Origin: Fredinandcohnia humi
Lineage (GTDB): Bacteria; Bacillota; Bacilli; Bacillales; Bacillaceae_L
DNA length: 64,000 nt
Assembly: GCF_001439915.1 (NCBI RefSeq)
Contig: NZ_LMBW01000008.1
Coordinates: 4,850 to 68,849, forward strand
Direction: 5' to 3'
Shown: positions 49,279-57,825 of the stretch, piece after piece
Layout: every line of letters starts with the position of its first letter
Numbering within the stretch: position 1 is the stretch's first letter
Program-made: the position numbers and the translations under genes
Notes under the pieces: generated by a model
Seen by the model: the letters and a program-made list of their open reading frames with translations, nothing else
Told to the model about the DNA's origin: nothing
The model's database searches: none

Positions 49279-49732
49279 TTTGTTGGCCTCCCTCGAGTAC
49301 AGCGGTTAGATTTTTCGCAAAATCCTCAACCTTTTCAGTAAACTTGCGATTGACCAATCCCTGGCCAAGTGTTGCAAGCTTTCCTTTCATCTGTAAATCC
49401 ACTTTTAAGCTAAGCTCAGAGCCTTCCGAGCCATTTTCATTAACCTCAACAAACATTTCTAATTGAACATGTGTTTTTGTGATTTTATCTTGACCCCATG
49501 CTTTAATTTTCATTAATGGGAGTTCTGCTTCTTCTAATGATAATTCCATAGGAAAAGAAACTTTAAATGGTCCGACTCTATCAGTTGCCAATGCACTGTA
49601 ATGTTTATTGATTTCGATAACCTTCATATTCTCAACACCAGGAATGCATTCAGCAACACGTTCGATAGTAGTTACCCAATCCCATACAACATCTCGTTCT
49701 GCGGTTAATTGAATAGAGTGTTCAATTTTCAT
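49262..49732 (-). CDS. CoxG-like SRPBCC protein
   Basis: 156 aa, START-like fold, KIEHSIQLTAERDVVWDWV at the N-terminus. CoxG in CO oxidisers anchors the enzyme to the membrane; relatives accompany many molybdenum hydroxylases, perhaps as maturation or docking factors. The inner ATG is chosen with GGGAGGA eight bases upstream. No membrane helix seen. Confidence 0.85.
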   Translation of the reverse strand: MKIEHSIQLTAERDVVWDWVTTIERVAECIPGVENMKVIEINKHYSALATDRVGPFKVSFPMELSLEEAELPLMKIKAWGQDKITKTHVQLEMFVEVNENGSEGSELSLKVDLQMKGKLATLGQGLVNRKFTEKVEDFAKNLTAVLEGGQQNASAL

Positions 49733-49764
49733 CGTTCTTCCTCCCATTTAATACTTCAAACTTA

Positions 49765-50487
49765 CTATTCTTCGATAATGGCAACGGCACGGACGGCTGC
49801 TCCTGTTGCACCTTGCCATTTGATTGGCAGAACAGATAATAAGAATCCATGTGACTTGGGGATGTCTTCAAAGTTCATCATATTTTCAAGATGGTAATAT
49901 TCATGTGTTAGCATAACTTTATGTGCTTCCCAAAAAAGCTTCTTTTCAAACATCGACCATACAGGCGGATCAAATGTAGGAGCATCACACCCCATAACTT
50001 TAACTCCTTTTTCGATTAAATAAATCGTTGCTTCGGAACTCATACCCGCGAAATCGCGATGGTAGCGTTCTTCCTGGTTGTAAGCACCTGCGCCAGTCCA
50101 AATCAGAACAATGTCTCTTTCTTTAATTTCATAGTCAATTTCTTTCTCCGCTTGCTTAATATCCTCAACAGTGATTAAACTCCCCGGCTCTTTATGACGA
50201 AAATCTAATCGAACTCCGTCCCCAAAGCAATACTCAACTGGTATACCTTCAGCCCCAGGGCCATCGGCTCTCATATGGCGAAGTGAATCCATATGTGTAC
50301 CAATATGGTCTCCTTGAACAATTACGCAGTGGGCTGTTAACCATTCTTCTCCATACTTGGTAGCACCAATATTATTCGCAAATTCAGCATGACTTTCGAC
50401 TTGGGCAATAATTGGTTTAGCGACTCTAGGGAACGTTTGCATATCTGGACCGATCGTTAAACTTAAATCTATAATTTGACGTGACAT
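49765..50487 (-). CDS. Metal-dependent cyclase/amidohydrolase (kynurenine formamidase-like)
   Basis: 240 aa, cyclase family (PF04199 type). The metal motif HIGTHMDSLRH near residues 83-93 is intact and a second His-rich part (HEYYH) is near 212. Members hydrolyse N-formylkynurenine, cyclic amides, isatin or related rings. In this cluster it may open an N-heterocycle. It is followed by the coxG-like gene. Confidence 0.88.
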   Translation of the reverse strand: MSRQIIDLSLTIGPDMQTFPRVAKPIIAQVESHAEFANNIGATKYGEEWLTAHCVIVQGDHIGTHMDSLRHMRADGPGAEGIPVEYCFGDGVRLDFRHKEPGSLITVEDIKQAEKEIDYEIKERDIVLIWTGAGAYNQEERYHRDFAGMSSEATIYLIEKGVKVMGCDAPTFDPPVWSMFEKKLFWEAHKVMLTHEYYHLENMMNFEDIPKSHGFLLSVLPIKWQGATGAAVRAVAIIEE

Positions 50488-50565
50488 CTAAAATGCGCCT
50501 CCCTTGTTAATTTTTTAATATACCATTATACTTATTAGTCGGGAGCACTGGTGTGTGGTGAAACA

Positions 50566-50595
50566 GATACTGAGTCGCGGCAACGACCCAGCATC
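50566..50595. other. Hairpin between swivelling-His gene and cyclase gene
   Basis: Stem GATACTGAGTCG/CGACCCAGCATC, twelve pairs including two G-U when read leftwards, loop of six. No T run follows, so it may be an mRNA-processing or stabilising hairpin. Confidence 0.5.
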
Positions 50596-50604
50596 TTTAA
50601 AAAG

Positions 50605-52296
50605 TTACTCGAGAATTGTAACCACACCACTGCTTCCGTCTACACGGATTCTTTGACCTGATTTAATTTTGGTCGTTCCATCCAGTGTACTTGTAACCGC
50701 TGGAACTCCATATTCTCTTGCAATCACTGCCGGGTGAGAAAGAATTCCGCCAGAATCAGTTACTAGACCGGAAATTTTACTGAATAATAATGTCCATGCA
50801 GGATTCGTCATTCTGCATACTAGAATTTCCCCTTGTTGAAGCTTTTCAAAATCGTCTGGACTACTAATATAACGTGCTACCCCTTCTACCACCCCGCTTG
50901 AAGCAGCTAGACCTTTCACTTCATCAGTTTCCTGATCTTTTGTTTTTGATAGTTCAAATCGTTCCGGATATCCCCAAACTCCCGCATAAACTTGTTCATT
51001 TAAAGACCAATGATCAGCTGTTCCGACCCAATCACGAGGACTAACTGCTTGTGCCTCATCCTGTTCCTGTCTGCGCTGTGCCACAAGTGCTTTTGCATCA
51101 AACGCATCAGGTACCGCTGCTAAATGGCGAATTTCGTCATACACAAGATAGAAGATATCTTCTGAATCATCGAGATCCCCACGGTTTACAAATTTCTTAC
51201 CGATTTCCTTAATTGCGATTCTCATACGAGCATATGTGCCTTGGTCGATGTAAAAATGGTGGTCCGGTGTTAATGGGTTCATTGCTAACGCTAATTCAAG
51301 TGCGTCATTGAACTTCTTAAGGTCATCCTCATTTTGAATACGGGTTCGTAATTCATTAATTGCTAACTCCTGCTCTACTGCTACCTTCTTATTATCTTGG
51401 TAATAGTCGTAATCTGAATCTATATAATTACGCAATGTTTCATAAATCGGGGCAGGGTTTTCTTTCCAAAGTTCATAAATATATTCATGAGTAAAGATCG
51501 CCTTGTATCCATACTCATCTTTATATCTATTAATTTCATCCAAGATGGCCTGTCCTTTATCTGATTTCACTAATTCAGCTTGGATATTTTCAATCGTATC
51601 TTGCTCTGAAAATATAGCTTTCAGCTCTGAATCAGCTTTAACTTTTTCCTTAATATCATATAATTCTTTTGATGATTCCCAATTTTTATCTTTAATAGAT
51701 ACGAGAACCTTCCCAACAAACTGACCAGCATCTTCGCCGGCAACCTCAACCGCAATGTCAGAGAATTGTTGGTGTGCAGCAAATTGTGCCAAATTTAAAA
51801 TCCAATGAATTCGGAAATGTCTTTCCTGGATGTCAATCGCATCTTCAAATAGGACCATCATTTCAGGAATACTAGAATTTTCATAAGGAAAATGATCTAA
51901 GTATTCTAGATTCTTCTTAATCTCTGGAAGATACCGATCTTCCCACCAGCCTATGAAACGAGTTGCATAGATTGGAAGCATCATTCCGAAATATGGGCCT
52001 AATCTTTCTTCTTCCTCAGGATCCCTTCGTTTCACAGATGTATATAGGTAACCGTTTACATTTGATGCGTTCCACTCCTTCCCGAATGGTACACCGAAAC
52101 GACGGAACATGTACTCACATGTCTCACCCCACCAGCCACCGATGTCAAAATATAATGGAGATACTGGGCGAGGAACGTGGAGATCATCGAACCACCAAAA
52201 TTCATCTTTGTCACTTTCGTTTTTCCATTTAATCGGAAAATTTTCATTTCCCAAAAATTGACCCAAAATTTCCCTTGAATTCACTCGTACTGCCAT
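50605..52296 (-). CDS. PEP-utilising swivelling-His phosphotransferase subunit
   Basis: 563 aa. The C-terminal 90 residues are the mobile phosphohistidine domain of PEP synthase and PPDK, with H521 in GGILSHPAVIARE. The N-terminal 430 residues are a large helical domain with no motif I recognise, probably the substrate site. The ATP-grasp half is encoded by a separate gene beyond the GntR gene. This two-part layout resembles phenylphosphate synthase (PpsA with PpsB). It would carry phosphate from the ATP-grasp subunit to an unknown acceptor. Confidence 0.85.
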   Translation of the reverse strand: MAVRVNSREILGQFLGNENFPIKWKNESDKDEFWWFDDLHVPRPVSPLYFDIGGWWGETCEYMFRRFGVPFGKEWNASNVNGYLYTSVKRRDPEEEERLGPYFGMMLPIYATRFIGWWEDRYLPEIKKNLEYLDHFPYENSSIPEMMVLFEDAIDIQERHFRIHWILNLAQFAAHQQFSDIAVEVAGEDAGQFVGKVLVSIKDKNWESSKELYDIKEKVKADSELKAIFSEQDTIENIQAELVKSDKGQAILDEINRYKDEYGYKAIFTHEYIYELWKENPAPIYETLRNYIDSDYDYYQDNKKVAVEQELAINELRTRIQNEDDLKKFNDALELALAMNPLTPDHHFYIDQGTYARMRIAIKEIGKKFVNRGDLDDSEDIFYLVYDEIRHLAAVPDAFDAKALVAQRRQEQDEAQAVSPRDWVGTADHWSLNEQVYAGVWGYPERFELSKTKDQETDEVKGLAASSGVVEGVARYISSPDDFEKLQQGEILVCRMTNPAWTLLFSKISGLVTDSGGILSHPAVIAREYGVPAVTSTLDGTTKIKSGQRIRVDGSSGVVTILE

Positions 52297-52334
52297 TCAG
52301 ATTCCCCCTAAAATAAGTAAAATTATATGCAAAC

Positions 52335-52346
52335 GGCCTAATGGCC
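52335..52346. promoter_or_regulatory. Small palindrome GGCC-TAAT-GGCC
   Basis: Lies in the 62-base gap between the GntR gene and the swivelling-His gene. It could be a hairpin at the end of the regulator gene or an operator. No further copy seen. Confidence 0.3.
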
Positions 52347-52358
52347 AAAATGCCGGGT

Positions 52359-53015
52359 TTAAGAAATAGTAGAGGTTAGCTCAACTATATGTTGGCGAAT
52401 AACTTTAACGGCTATATCCGGGTCTCCCAAGATGATAGAATCTAAAACTTCATTATGTCTTTCCGCCAATTCCACTAACTCTTTTTTCACAACATGAGTT
52501 GTAATTGTTGTCCACGTACTTGGGTGAATATCCTCCCACATGGCTAATAAAAACTCATTTCCTGATAATTCCATAATTTTACGATGAAATTCAACATTAA
52601 ACCCCGTTGATTTAGGCTCATCACCAGCTTTAGCTGCATTTACCATTTCATTAATAATCTCTTTTAACTGGGTAATATCGTTCTCTGTAACCCTTGCTAT
52701 TGCCAATCGAATGGCAGTTTCCTCTAAAGAGGCTCGAACAATGGAACGCTCAGTTATTTCTTTTTCAGATAGTTCCTTTACAAAAGAACCCCGATACGGC
52801 TCTGAATGAAGTACCCCCGTTTTTTCAAGTTCCCGTAATGCTTCGCGAACTGGTCCTTGGCTAATCCCCAATGTCTTCGCAATTTGCGTTTCAATAATAC
52901 GGTCACCCGGTTTTAAGTTTCCATTTATAATCGCTTCTAATATAAAGTTTTTCACATGGTCCCTTAAAACCGTTTTTTTTAGCGGGGACTCTTTAGTTGC
53001 TTCAAGCCATTCCAT
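52359..53015 (-). CDS. GntR-family regulator with FCD domain
   Basis: 218 aa. The winged helix occupies about residues 17-83 (GDRIIETQIAKTLGISQGPVREALREL), and the all-helical FCD ligand domain residues 90-212, with the metal-type H and D/E residues (FNVEFHRKIMEL). It probably represses the cluster and is released by a pathway acid. The twin palindromes around the promoter at 54.1 kb are the natural operator candidates. It is encoded between the two halves of the phosphotransferase. Confidence 0.92.
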   Translation of the reverse strand: MEWLEATKESPLKKTVLRDHVKNFILEAIINGNLKPGDRIIETQIAKTLGISQGPVREALRELEKTGVLHSEPYRGSFVKELSEKEITERSIVRASLEETAIRLAIARVTENDITQLKEIINEMVNAAKAGDEPKSTGFNVEFHRKIMELSGNEFLLAMWEDIHPSTWTTITTHVVKKELVELAERHNEVLDSIILGDPDIAVKVIRQHIVELTSTIS

Positions 53016-53029
53016 TTAAAACACTTCCT

Positions 53030-53974
53030 TTAAATTGTTGTAATCGGGCGACTTTGAAGGAGATAAACCTTCCCTAATTTAATTGCCCATTCCACATCTT
53101 GGGGAGACCCAAAAAAGTCTTCAAGATTTGATGCTACCTTGTTCAATCGATTTAATTCATTATTATTTAAAACTTGCGCACGAACCTTGTAAGGCGGCAC
53201 AGGTTTTTGTTTAACTTCATTTTCACTACGAACAATCATAAAGGTTTTGGGTAATACGTTTGCCATCAACAGTCTGTTTGTATGCTTCTCGACCGTATAC
53301 TGGTCAGGTGTTACCTCCCCAGATACTAGGGCTTCTCCTAATCCCCAACAAGCTTCGATAATAACTTCATCGCCCTTTGTTACCGGATTAATGGTAAACA
53401 TAACACCTGCTTTGTCGGCATCGACTAATTTTTGAATAACTACCGCACTTGCAACCTCATCATGCTTAATATTATGGCGAACTCGGTAAGAAATCGCCCG
53501 ATCTGTAAAGCAAGAAGCCCAGCAACATTTTACACGGTGTAACACTTTCTCTGCATGAACAACTCCCAAATACGTTTCCTGTTGACCGGCGAAGCTTGCT
53601 TCCGGCAAATCTTCTGCAGTTGCACTTGAACGAACTGCAACCGGTCCATGATCTGGACATAGTCTTTCATAGGATGAAACAATTTCTAACTCTAATGATG
53701 CAGGTATCTTTAATGATTCGATTGCTGAACGAATCACTGATGATGCTTTTTTGGCAGCGTCTTCATTCTGTAAGTTTAAATTTTTCAATTCATTTTCAAT
53801 GAGCTTGTCTACTCCTGTTTCTGCCAGTGCAGTTAAATAAGCCTCAGTTGATACGACAAACCCTTCCGGAATTGGTAACTCTGCCCGAGCCATTTTTGAT
53901 AAACTAGCTCCTTTTCCTCCGGTAAGTTGCAGATCTTCTCCTCTGGGATCATTAAACCAAATAATCATCTTCAA
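53030..53974 (-). CDS. PEP-synthase-like ATP-grasp subunit
   Basis: 314 aa, equal to the N-terminal nucleotide-binding part of PEP synthase only: GGKGASLSKM near residue 20, VRSSATAEDLPEASFAGQQETYL near 118 and QSRPI at the end. It would transfer the beta-phosphate of ATP to the histidine of the separate swivelling subunit. TAGGAGG precedes the ATG. First gene of the catabolic operon, behind the promoter with twin palindromes. Confidence 0.88.
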   Translation of the reverse strand: MKMIIWFNDPRGEDLQLTGGKGASLSKMARAELPIPEGFVVSTEAYLTALAETGVDKLIENELKNLNLQNEDAAKKASSVIRSAIESLKIPASLELEIVSSYERLCPDHGPVAVRSSATAEDLPEASFAGQQETYLGVVHAEKVLHRVKCCWASCFTDRAISYRVRHNIKHDEVASAVVIQKLVDADKAGVMFTINPVTKGDEVIIEACWGLGEALVSGEVTPDQYTVEKHTNRLLMANVLPKTFMIVRSENEVKQKPVPPYKVRAQVLNNNELNRLNKVASNLEDFFGSPQDVEWAIKLGKVYLLQSRPITTI

Positions 53975-54025
53975 ACCTCCTACAGCTAAAGTCAGATATC
54001 AGAACCCAAACAAATTAAAAATAAT

Positions 54026-54041
54026 AAATAATCGATTATTT
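54026..54041. promoter_or_regulatory. Palindromic operator candidate 1
   Basis: AAATAATCGATTATTT, a perfect 16-bp palindrome about 55 bp downstream of the -10 element and 50 bp before the first gene. Confidence 0.7.
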
Positions 54042-54094
54042 TTAATTTAAAAAAATATAAACTTTAAAACATTCATATTTATCTAACAATTCAT

Positions 54095-54123
54095 ATTATA
54101 GACGCTTACATTTCGTTTGTAAA
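54095..54123 (-). promoter_or_regulatory. Sigma-A promoter of the molybdenum-hydroxylase cluster
   Basis: Read leftwards TTTACA, 17 bases, TATAAT, about 120 bases before the ATP-grasp gene. It is flanked on both sides by identical palindromes. Confidence 0.75.
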
Positions 54124-54136
54124 TAAAAATTTATAA

Positions 54137-54154
54137 TAAATAATCGATTATTTA
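54137..54154. promoter_or_regulatory. Palindromic operator candidate 2
   Basis: TAAATAATCGATTATTTA, 18-bp perfect palindrome whose 16-bp core is identical to candidate 1. It ends about 14 bp upstream of the -35. Centres of the two are 112 bp apart, which would allow looping. Confidence 0.72.
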
Positions 54155-54160
54155 CTTTTT

Positions 54161-54799
54161 TTATAAATCCTTTACCCTATTTCCGCAATTCTTAAGATAT
54201 TGTTCAGCATGCTCATAATCCTCTGGCTTATCAATATCAAGATTCCATTCCTTCAATTTAAAGTCAATGACTGCTACAATTTCAGAATTTGATTTGATTA
54301 TTTTTCGTGCCCCCTGGTCCCCTTCTATCTTGGTAAGATCATTAAAAACGGATGAATCAAAAAGCACAGGATGACCTATTTCCCCCTGATAACTTGGACG
54401 GACAATTCTAATTCCTTTAGCATATTGCATTTCGTAAGTTTCATAGACTTTTCTTAATACATCTATAGGAATAAAAGGTTGATCAGCTAAAAATACCATT
54501 ACTGCTTTTGGTCTTGGCTTTTTAATCTTAAGTGCCATTATCCCCTCCCTCAACGAGGTTGACATGCCTTTCTGATAATTTTTGTTTTCAATATATGTCA
54601 CTTTTAAGTTGGAAACGATCTTGTTTATCTCATTTGTTTTTTCATTTCCGACTATGATAATGGGTTTCAAATTTAATTCCAGTGCCAATTCAACTGAATA
54701 AAGGAAAAGCGGTTTGTTACCCAAATGAACAAGCTGTTTCACCTGGCCGAATCTACTTGATTGACCTGCCGCTAAAATGATTGCTCCAATATTTTGCAA
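54161..54799 (-). CDS. MocA-like molybdenum cofactor cytidylyltransferase
   Basis: 212 aa, nucleotidyltransferase with IILAAGQSSRFGQVKQL at the N-terminus and LADQPFI near residue 107. It probably turns molybdopterin into the cytidine dinucleotide form used by xanthine-oxidase-family enzymes, fitting the hydroxylase downstream. TTG start with GGGGGAA eight bases upstream. It ends just before the operator-promoter region, so it is transcribed separately from the main operon. Confidence 0.87.
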   Translation of the reverse strand: MQNIGAIILAAGQSSRFGQVKQLVHLGNKPLFLYSVELALELNLKPIIIVGNEKTNEINKIVSNLKVTYIENKNYQKGMSTSLREGIMALKIKKPRPKAVMVFLADQPFIPIDVLRKVYETYEMQYAKGIRIVRPSYQGEIGHPVLFDSSVFNDLTKIEGDQGARKIIKSNSEIVAVIDFKLKEWNLDIDKPEDYEHAEQYLKNCGNRVKDL

Positions 54800-54814
54800 G
54801 AAAAGTTCCCCCTT

Positions 54815-55525
54815 TTATTTTACATCGTTGTAATTGACCTTGTATTGATTAGAAATCGTTGAATTTACTATTTCAAGACAATTTAATTGTTGACCAAACA
54901 CACATCCTCCATCAATTCCTATTTTATTTTCGGAAAACCAAATCTCATTGGACTGATGAATTTCATATGTTCTGGTGTGGCCAAATACAACCTTTTTATT
55001 AAAATGATGCTCGCTATTTATAAACGATTTTCTGATGTTTACTAGATCCAGTGGAGATTGATTTTCCAATTTTTTAATTTTGGGATTAATACCAGCGTGC
55101 ACAAAAATAAAATGTTCTTCTTCGTGATAAAGAGGCATTTCTTTTAAGAATTCAATGTGATGACTATATTTGTCTATTAAGATGTCTAATACATGGTCAA
55201 TCGATTCCTTCTTAACATTTGGATAGTAGCTTTCCAGAGTCTCAAGCCCGCCGTATTTCAAAAATCGGTCATATAATTCTGATTTTCTTGTCATGATTAA
55301 ATCTAGAAGTCGTTGGTCATGATTCCCTCTTAATGCAATTACATTTCCCTTTTCAACCAAGTCCAATACTTTTTCTATTACCCCCTTACTGCTTGGACCG
55401 CGGTCTACATAGTCGCCAAGTAAAATAAGTTTGTCCGCTTGTGGTCGATAATTTGCTTTTTTTAATAATGCATTAAAGTGGGGTAAACAACCATGAATAT
55501 CACTAATTACCAGCAACCTTGTCAA
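54815..55525 (-). CDS. PrpE/ApaH-type metallophosphoesterase
   Basis: About 236 aa. SDIHGC, GDYVDRGPSS and LRGNHDQ are the metal-binding signatures of the PPP family, either a protein phosphatase or a diadenosine tetraphosphatase. A TTG start is preferred because GGGAGG is eight bases upstream and the family core begins at once (LLVISDIHG). An ATG 27 bases further upstream lacks a good site. It stands 15 bases before the mocA-like gene. Confidence 0.8.
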   Translation of the reverse strand: MTRLLVISDIHGCLPHFNALLKKANYRPQADKLILLGDYVDRGPSSKGVIEKVLDLVEKGNVIALRGNHDQRLLDLIMTRKSELYDRFLKYGGLETLESYYPNVKKESIDHVLDILIDKYSHHIEFLKEMPLYHEEEHFIFVHAGINPKIKKLENQSPLDLVNIRKSFINSEHHFNKKVVFGHTRTYEIHQSNEIWFSENKIGIDGGCVFGQQLNCLEIVNSTISNQYKVNYNDVK

Positions 55526-55618
55526 TTGTTGAGCCTCCCAGTCTATGGTCATTTTTCTTTCCTTGTATTTTAACATATTAACCCAGAGGACGATTTAATA
55601 AGATACAATTTTCCCCAT

Positions 55619-55656
55619 AAAAAATACCCATCAAATTTTAGGCTGATGGGCATTTA
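55619..55656 (-). terminator. Terminator of the hprK-lgt-yvoD-ppaX-yvoF operon
   Basis: Read leftwards, stem TGCCCATCA/TGATGGGTA and then TTTTTTATG, behind the yvoF stop. Confidence 0.88.
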
Positions 55657-55678
55657 CATAAGGCAAACAAGTCTTTTT

Positions 55679-56209
55679 TTACCGACCTGATTCCTTTTCT
55701 TGTTGCTCTCGTTGTTCCCGTTGTTCTTTTGTAAAAATCACTTGCATCGGGTTTCCGCCGACAAAGCTGCCGGCTGGGACATCCCTATGGACGAGTGTGC
55801 CGGCTGACACAATGGCCCCATCCCCAATTTCCACGCCTGGTAAGATTGTTGAATTGGCCCCGATCATAACCTCGCTGCCAATTTTAACGTCGCCCAGTCT
55901 GTATTCCTTAATCAAGTATTCATGAGCCAATATCGTTGTATTAAAGCCAATCACTGTGTTGCTCCCGACACTGATTTTTTCAGGGAACATTGTATCTGGT
56001 ACTACCATGAGGGCAAATGCAGTTTTTTCCCCAACCTTCATCTTTAAAAAGGTCCGATATAGCCAATTTTTCATTCCTAAAAACGGCGTATAGCGCGCCA
56101 CCTGAATAATGATAAAGTTTTTTACAACCTTCCAAAAAGAAACGGTTTTATAGATTTGCCAAAGCGAATTCGGACCCGAAACAAAATAACGTGTGGTTCG
56201 TCGTTTCAC
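55679..56209 (-). CDS. yvoF: Hexapeptide-repeat acyltransferase, YvoF type
   Basis: 176 aa from the chosen GTG. Left-handed beta-helix repeats such as IGSEVMIGANSTILPGVEIGDG form the C-terminal half and GGNPMQ closes the fold. It is probably an O-acetyltransferase; substrate unknown. The GTG has AAAGGATGA upstream and starts eight bases after ppaX. The longer open frame would overlap ppaX by 170 bases and lacks family similarity there. Confidence 0.87.
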   Translation of the reverse strand: MKRRTTRYFVSGPNSLWQIYKTVSFWKVVKNFIIIQVARYTPFLGMKNWLYRTFLKMKVGEKTAFALMVVPDTMFPEKISVGSNTVIGFNTTILAHEYLIKEYRLGDVKIGSEVMIGANSTILPGVEIGDGAIVSAGTLVHRDVPAGSFVGGNPMQVIFTKEQREQREQQEKESGR

Positions 56210-56216
56210 TCTTTTT

Positions 56217-56870
56217 TCATCCTTTAACTTTGTCTGAAACAATATCCAATAGGTCGCCCATCGTTTCGAGCATAAAATCAGGTTTGTATTCCAATAAGAA
56301 GTCTTTTCCTTTATGAGACCATGCAACTCCTGCAGTCTTTGTGCCTGCATTTTTTCCAGATACAATGTCTTGATAATTATCGCCAACCATGATGGCTTCT
56401 TCAGGTGTAGAACCCAACAGTTTTAGTGCCAATAACACCGGTTCTGCGTCTGGTTTTGGATTCTCGACATCATCCAAAGTCACCACGACATCGAAGAATT
56501 GATCAAGTTTTGTAAGTTTTAATCCCATGTTAACTGTATTTTTTATTTTAGTTGTGACAACACCAATTTTATACCCTTTTTCCTTAAGTGTTTTGATGGT
56601 ATCAAACACACCAGGAAACTCGGTAACTAGTTCGTCATGCTTTTCATGGTTGAATTTACGATATTCTGCAATCATTTCCTCTGCACGGTCCGGGTCTACT
56701 GAAGAAAAAGATTCAAGTAAGGTTGGACCATTGAATGGCAGAATTTCCTCCCTGGTGAAGCGACGTTCCGGGATATATTTTTCAAAGGTGTGTGAAAAAG
56801 ATTGCAAGATCAGTTCATTTGTATCAATTAATGTTCCGTCTAGATCGAATAAAAGTGTATTAATTGCCAT
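56217..56870 (-). CDS. ppaX: Pyrophosphatase PpaX
   Basis: 217-aa HAD-family enzyme, nucleophile in [11 protein letters not shown], third motif near [10 protein letters not shown]. It hydrolyses the pyrophosphate released by HPr-Ser-P dephosphorylation by HprK, encoded in the same operon. The ATG giving MAINTLLFD is chosen for its length (217 against 216 in B. subtilis) and its AAAGGAA site. Confidence 0.94.
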   Translation of the reverse strand: MAINTLLFDLDGTLIDTNELILQSFSHTFEKYIPERRFTREEILPFNGPTLLESFSSVDPDRAEEMIAEYRKFNHEKHDELVTEFPGVFDTIKTLKEKGYKIGVVTTKIKNTVNMGLKLTKLDQFFDVVVTLDDVENPKPDAEPVLLALKLLGSTPEEAIMVGDNYQDIVSGKNAGTKTAGVAWSHKGKDFLLEYKPDFMLETMGDLLDIVSDKVKG

Positions 56871-57804
56871 AGATAGGTTCCTTTCTTTTATTTTGCTCGA
56901 CACGTTTCCAGATAAATGCAACCACCATTGTTAAAACGGTCGCTGTTATGAGGCGGATTAAAAGTAATGGTAGTACAGGTATGCCAAGTGGGATGAAAAT
57001 AAGTGTATCCTCAACAACTGCGTGACAGGATACTAAGAAAATAAATGCCAGCGTTAAATCCTTCTTACTTACATTATCCTCTTTTACTGCTTGAATCATT
57101 ACACCTGCTCCAAAAGCTAAGCCGAACAAAATACCTGATGCCAAGGTTGTTGATGTATTTTCCTTCATTCCAAGTGCCTTTGTTACTGGAGTCATCCACC
57201 TTGAAAAAACTTCCAACCATTTTAATTCTTTTAATATTTGTATCACAACCATAAGTGGTATGACAATGAGGGCTAATTGCAGAATCCCAAATGATGCTTT
57301 TTCAATCCCATTTAAAAGGATGCTGCCCCAGCCTGAAATCTGTTCCCCTGTACCTGACACAAATCCATATTTTGCTAGTTCACTACCGCCATTCCAAATT
57401 AGATTGATAACAAATGCAGAGATAAATGCAAGTCCTAGTCTCACTACGACAATGATCCAAATTTTCATTCCTACCTTTGCTGCAACGGTAGACTCGATAA
57501 TCATATTATGTGAGAATGATAGCATGACCGCTAAAATAAACACTTCTTTTACAGTCAAATCCAAAGTTAAAATCGCACCAATTCCTGCATAAAGGTTCAA
57601 AAAGTTACCTAATACAAGTGGAATTGCCGCATCACCTGATAGACCAAACCAGCCCATGATGGGTGCAATCCACTGAATCACCCAATCTAGCACTGGTGTA
57701 TGCTGAAGCAACGTAACAAGCAGGGTGACAGGAAAAATTACTTTCCCCAATGTCCAAGTAGTCTTTAATCCCACTATGAAGCCTCTCTTGATCATTTCTA
57801 GCAA
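56860..57804 (-). CDS. yvoD: Nucleoside-recognition-domain membrane protein, YvoD type
   Basis: 314 aa, about eight predicted membrane helices. Two related halves with gate-like motifs ([13 protein letters not shown] and [14 protein letters not shown]) are typical of the spore-maturation/nucleoside-recognition family. TTG start with GGGAGAGG upstream; an ATG nine bases on is possible. Overlaps ppaX by 11 bases. Role unknown. Confidence 0.85.
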   Translation of the reverse strand: MLEMIKRGFIVGLKTTWTLGKVIFPVTLLVTLLQHTPVLDWVIQWIAPIMGWFGLSGDAAIPLVLGNFLNLYAGIGAILTLDLTVKEVFILAVMLSFSHNMIIESTVAAKVGMKIWIIVVVRLGLAFISAFVINLIWNGGSELAKYGFVSGTGEQISGWGSILLNGIEKASFGILQLALIVIPLMVVIQILKELKWLEVFSRWMTPVTKALGMKENTSTTLASGILFGLAFGAGVMIQAVKEDNVSKKDLTLAFIFLVSCHAVVEDTLIFIPLGIPVLPLLLIRLITATVLTMVVAFIWKRVEQNKRKEPIYGN

Positions 57805-57825
57805 GTTTTTCCTCTCCCTTTATCT

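Noticed and set aside
45614-49732. CO dehydrogenase operon
   Set aside because: The large subunit lacks the AYXCSFR active loop, and the neighbours indicate organic substrate degradation.
55679-56386. 235-residue version of YvoF
   Set aside because: The first 59 codons overlap ppaX in another frame and resemble no acyltransferase; a GTG with a ribosome site at 56209 gives the normal protein.
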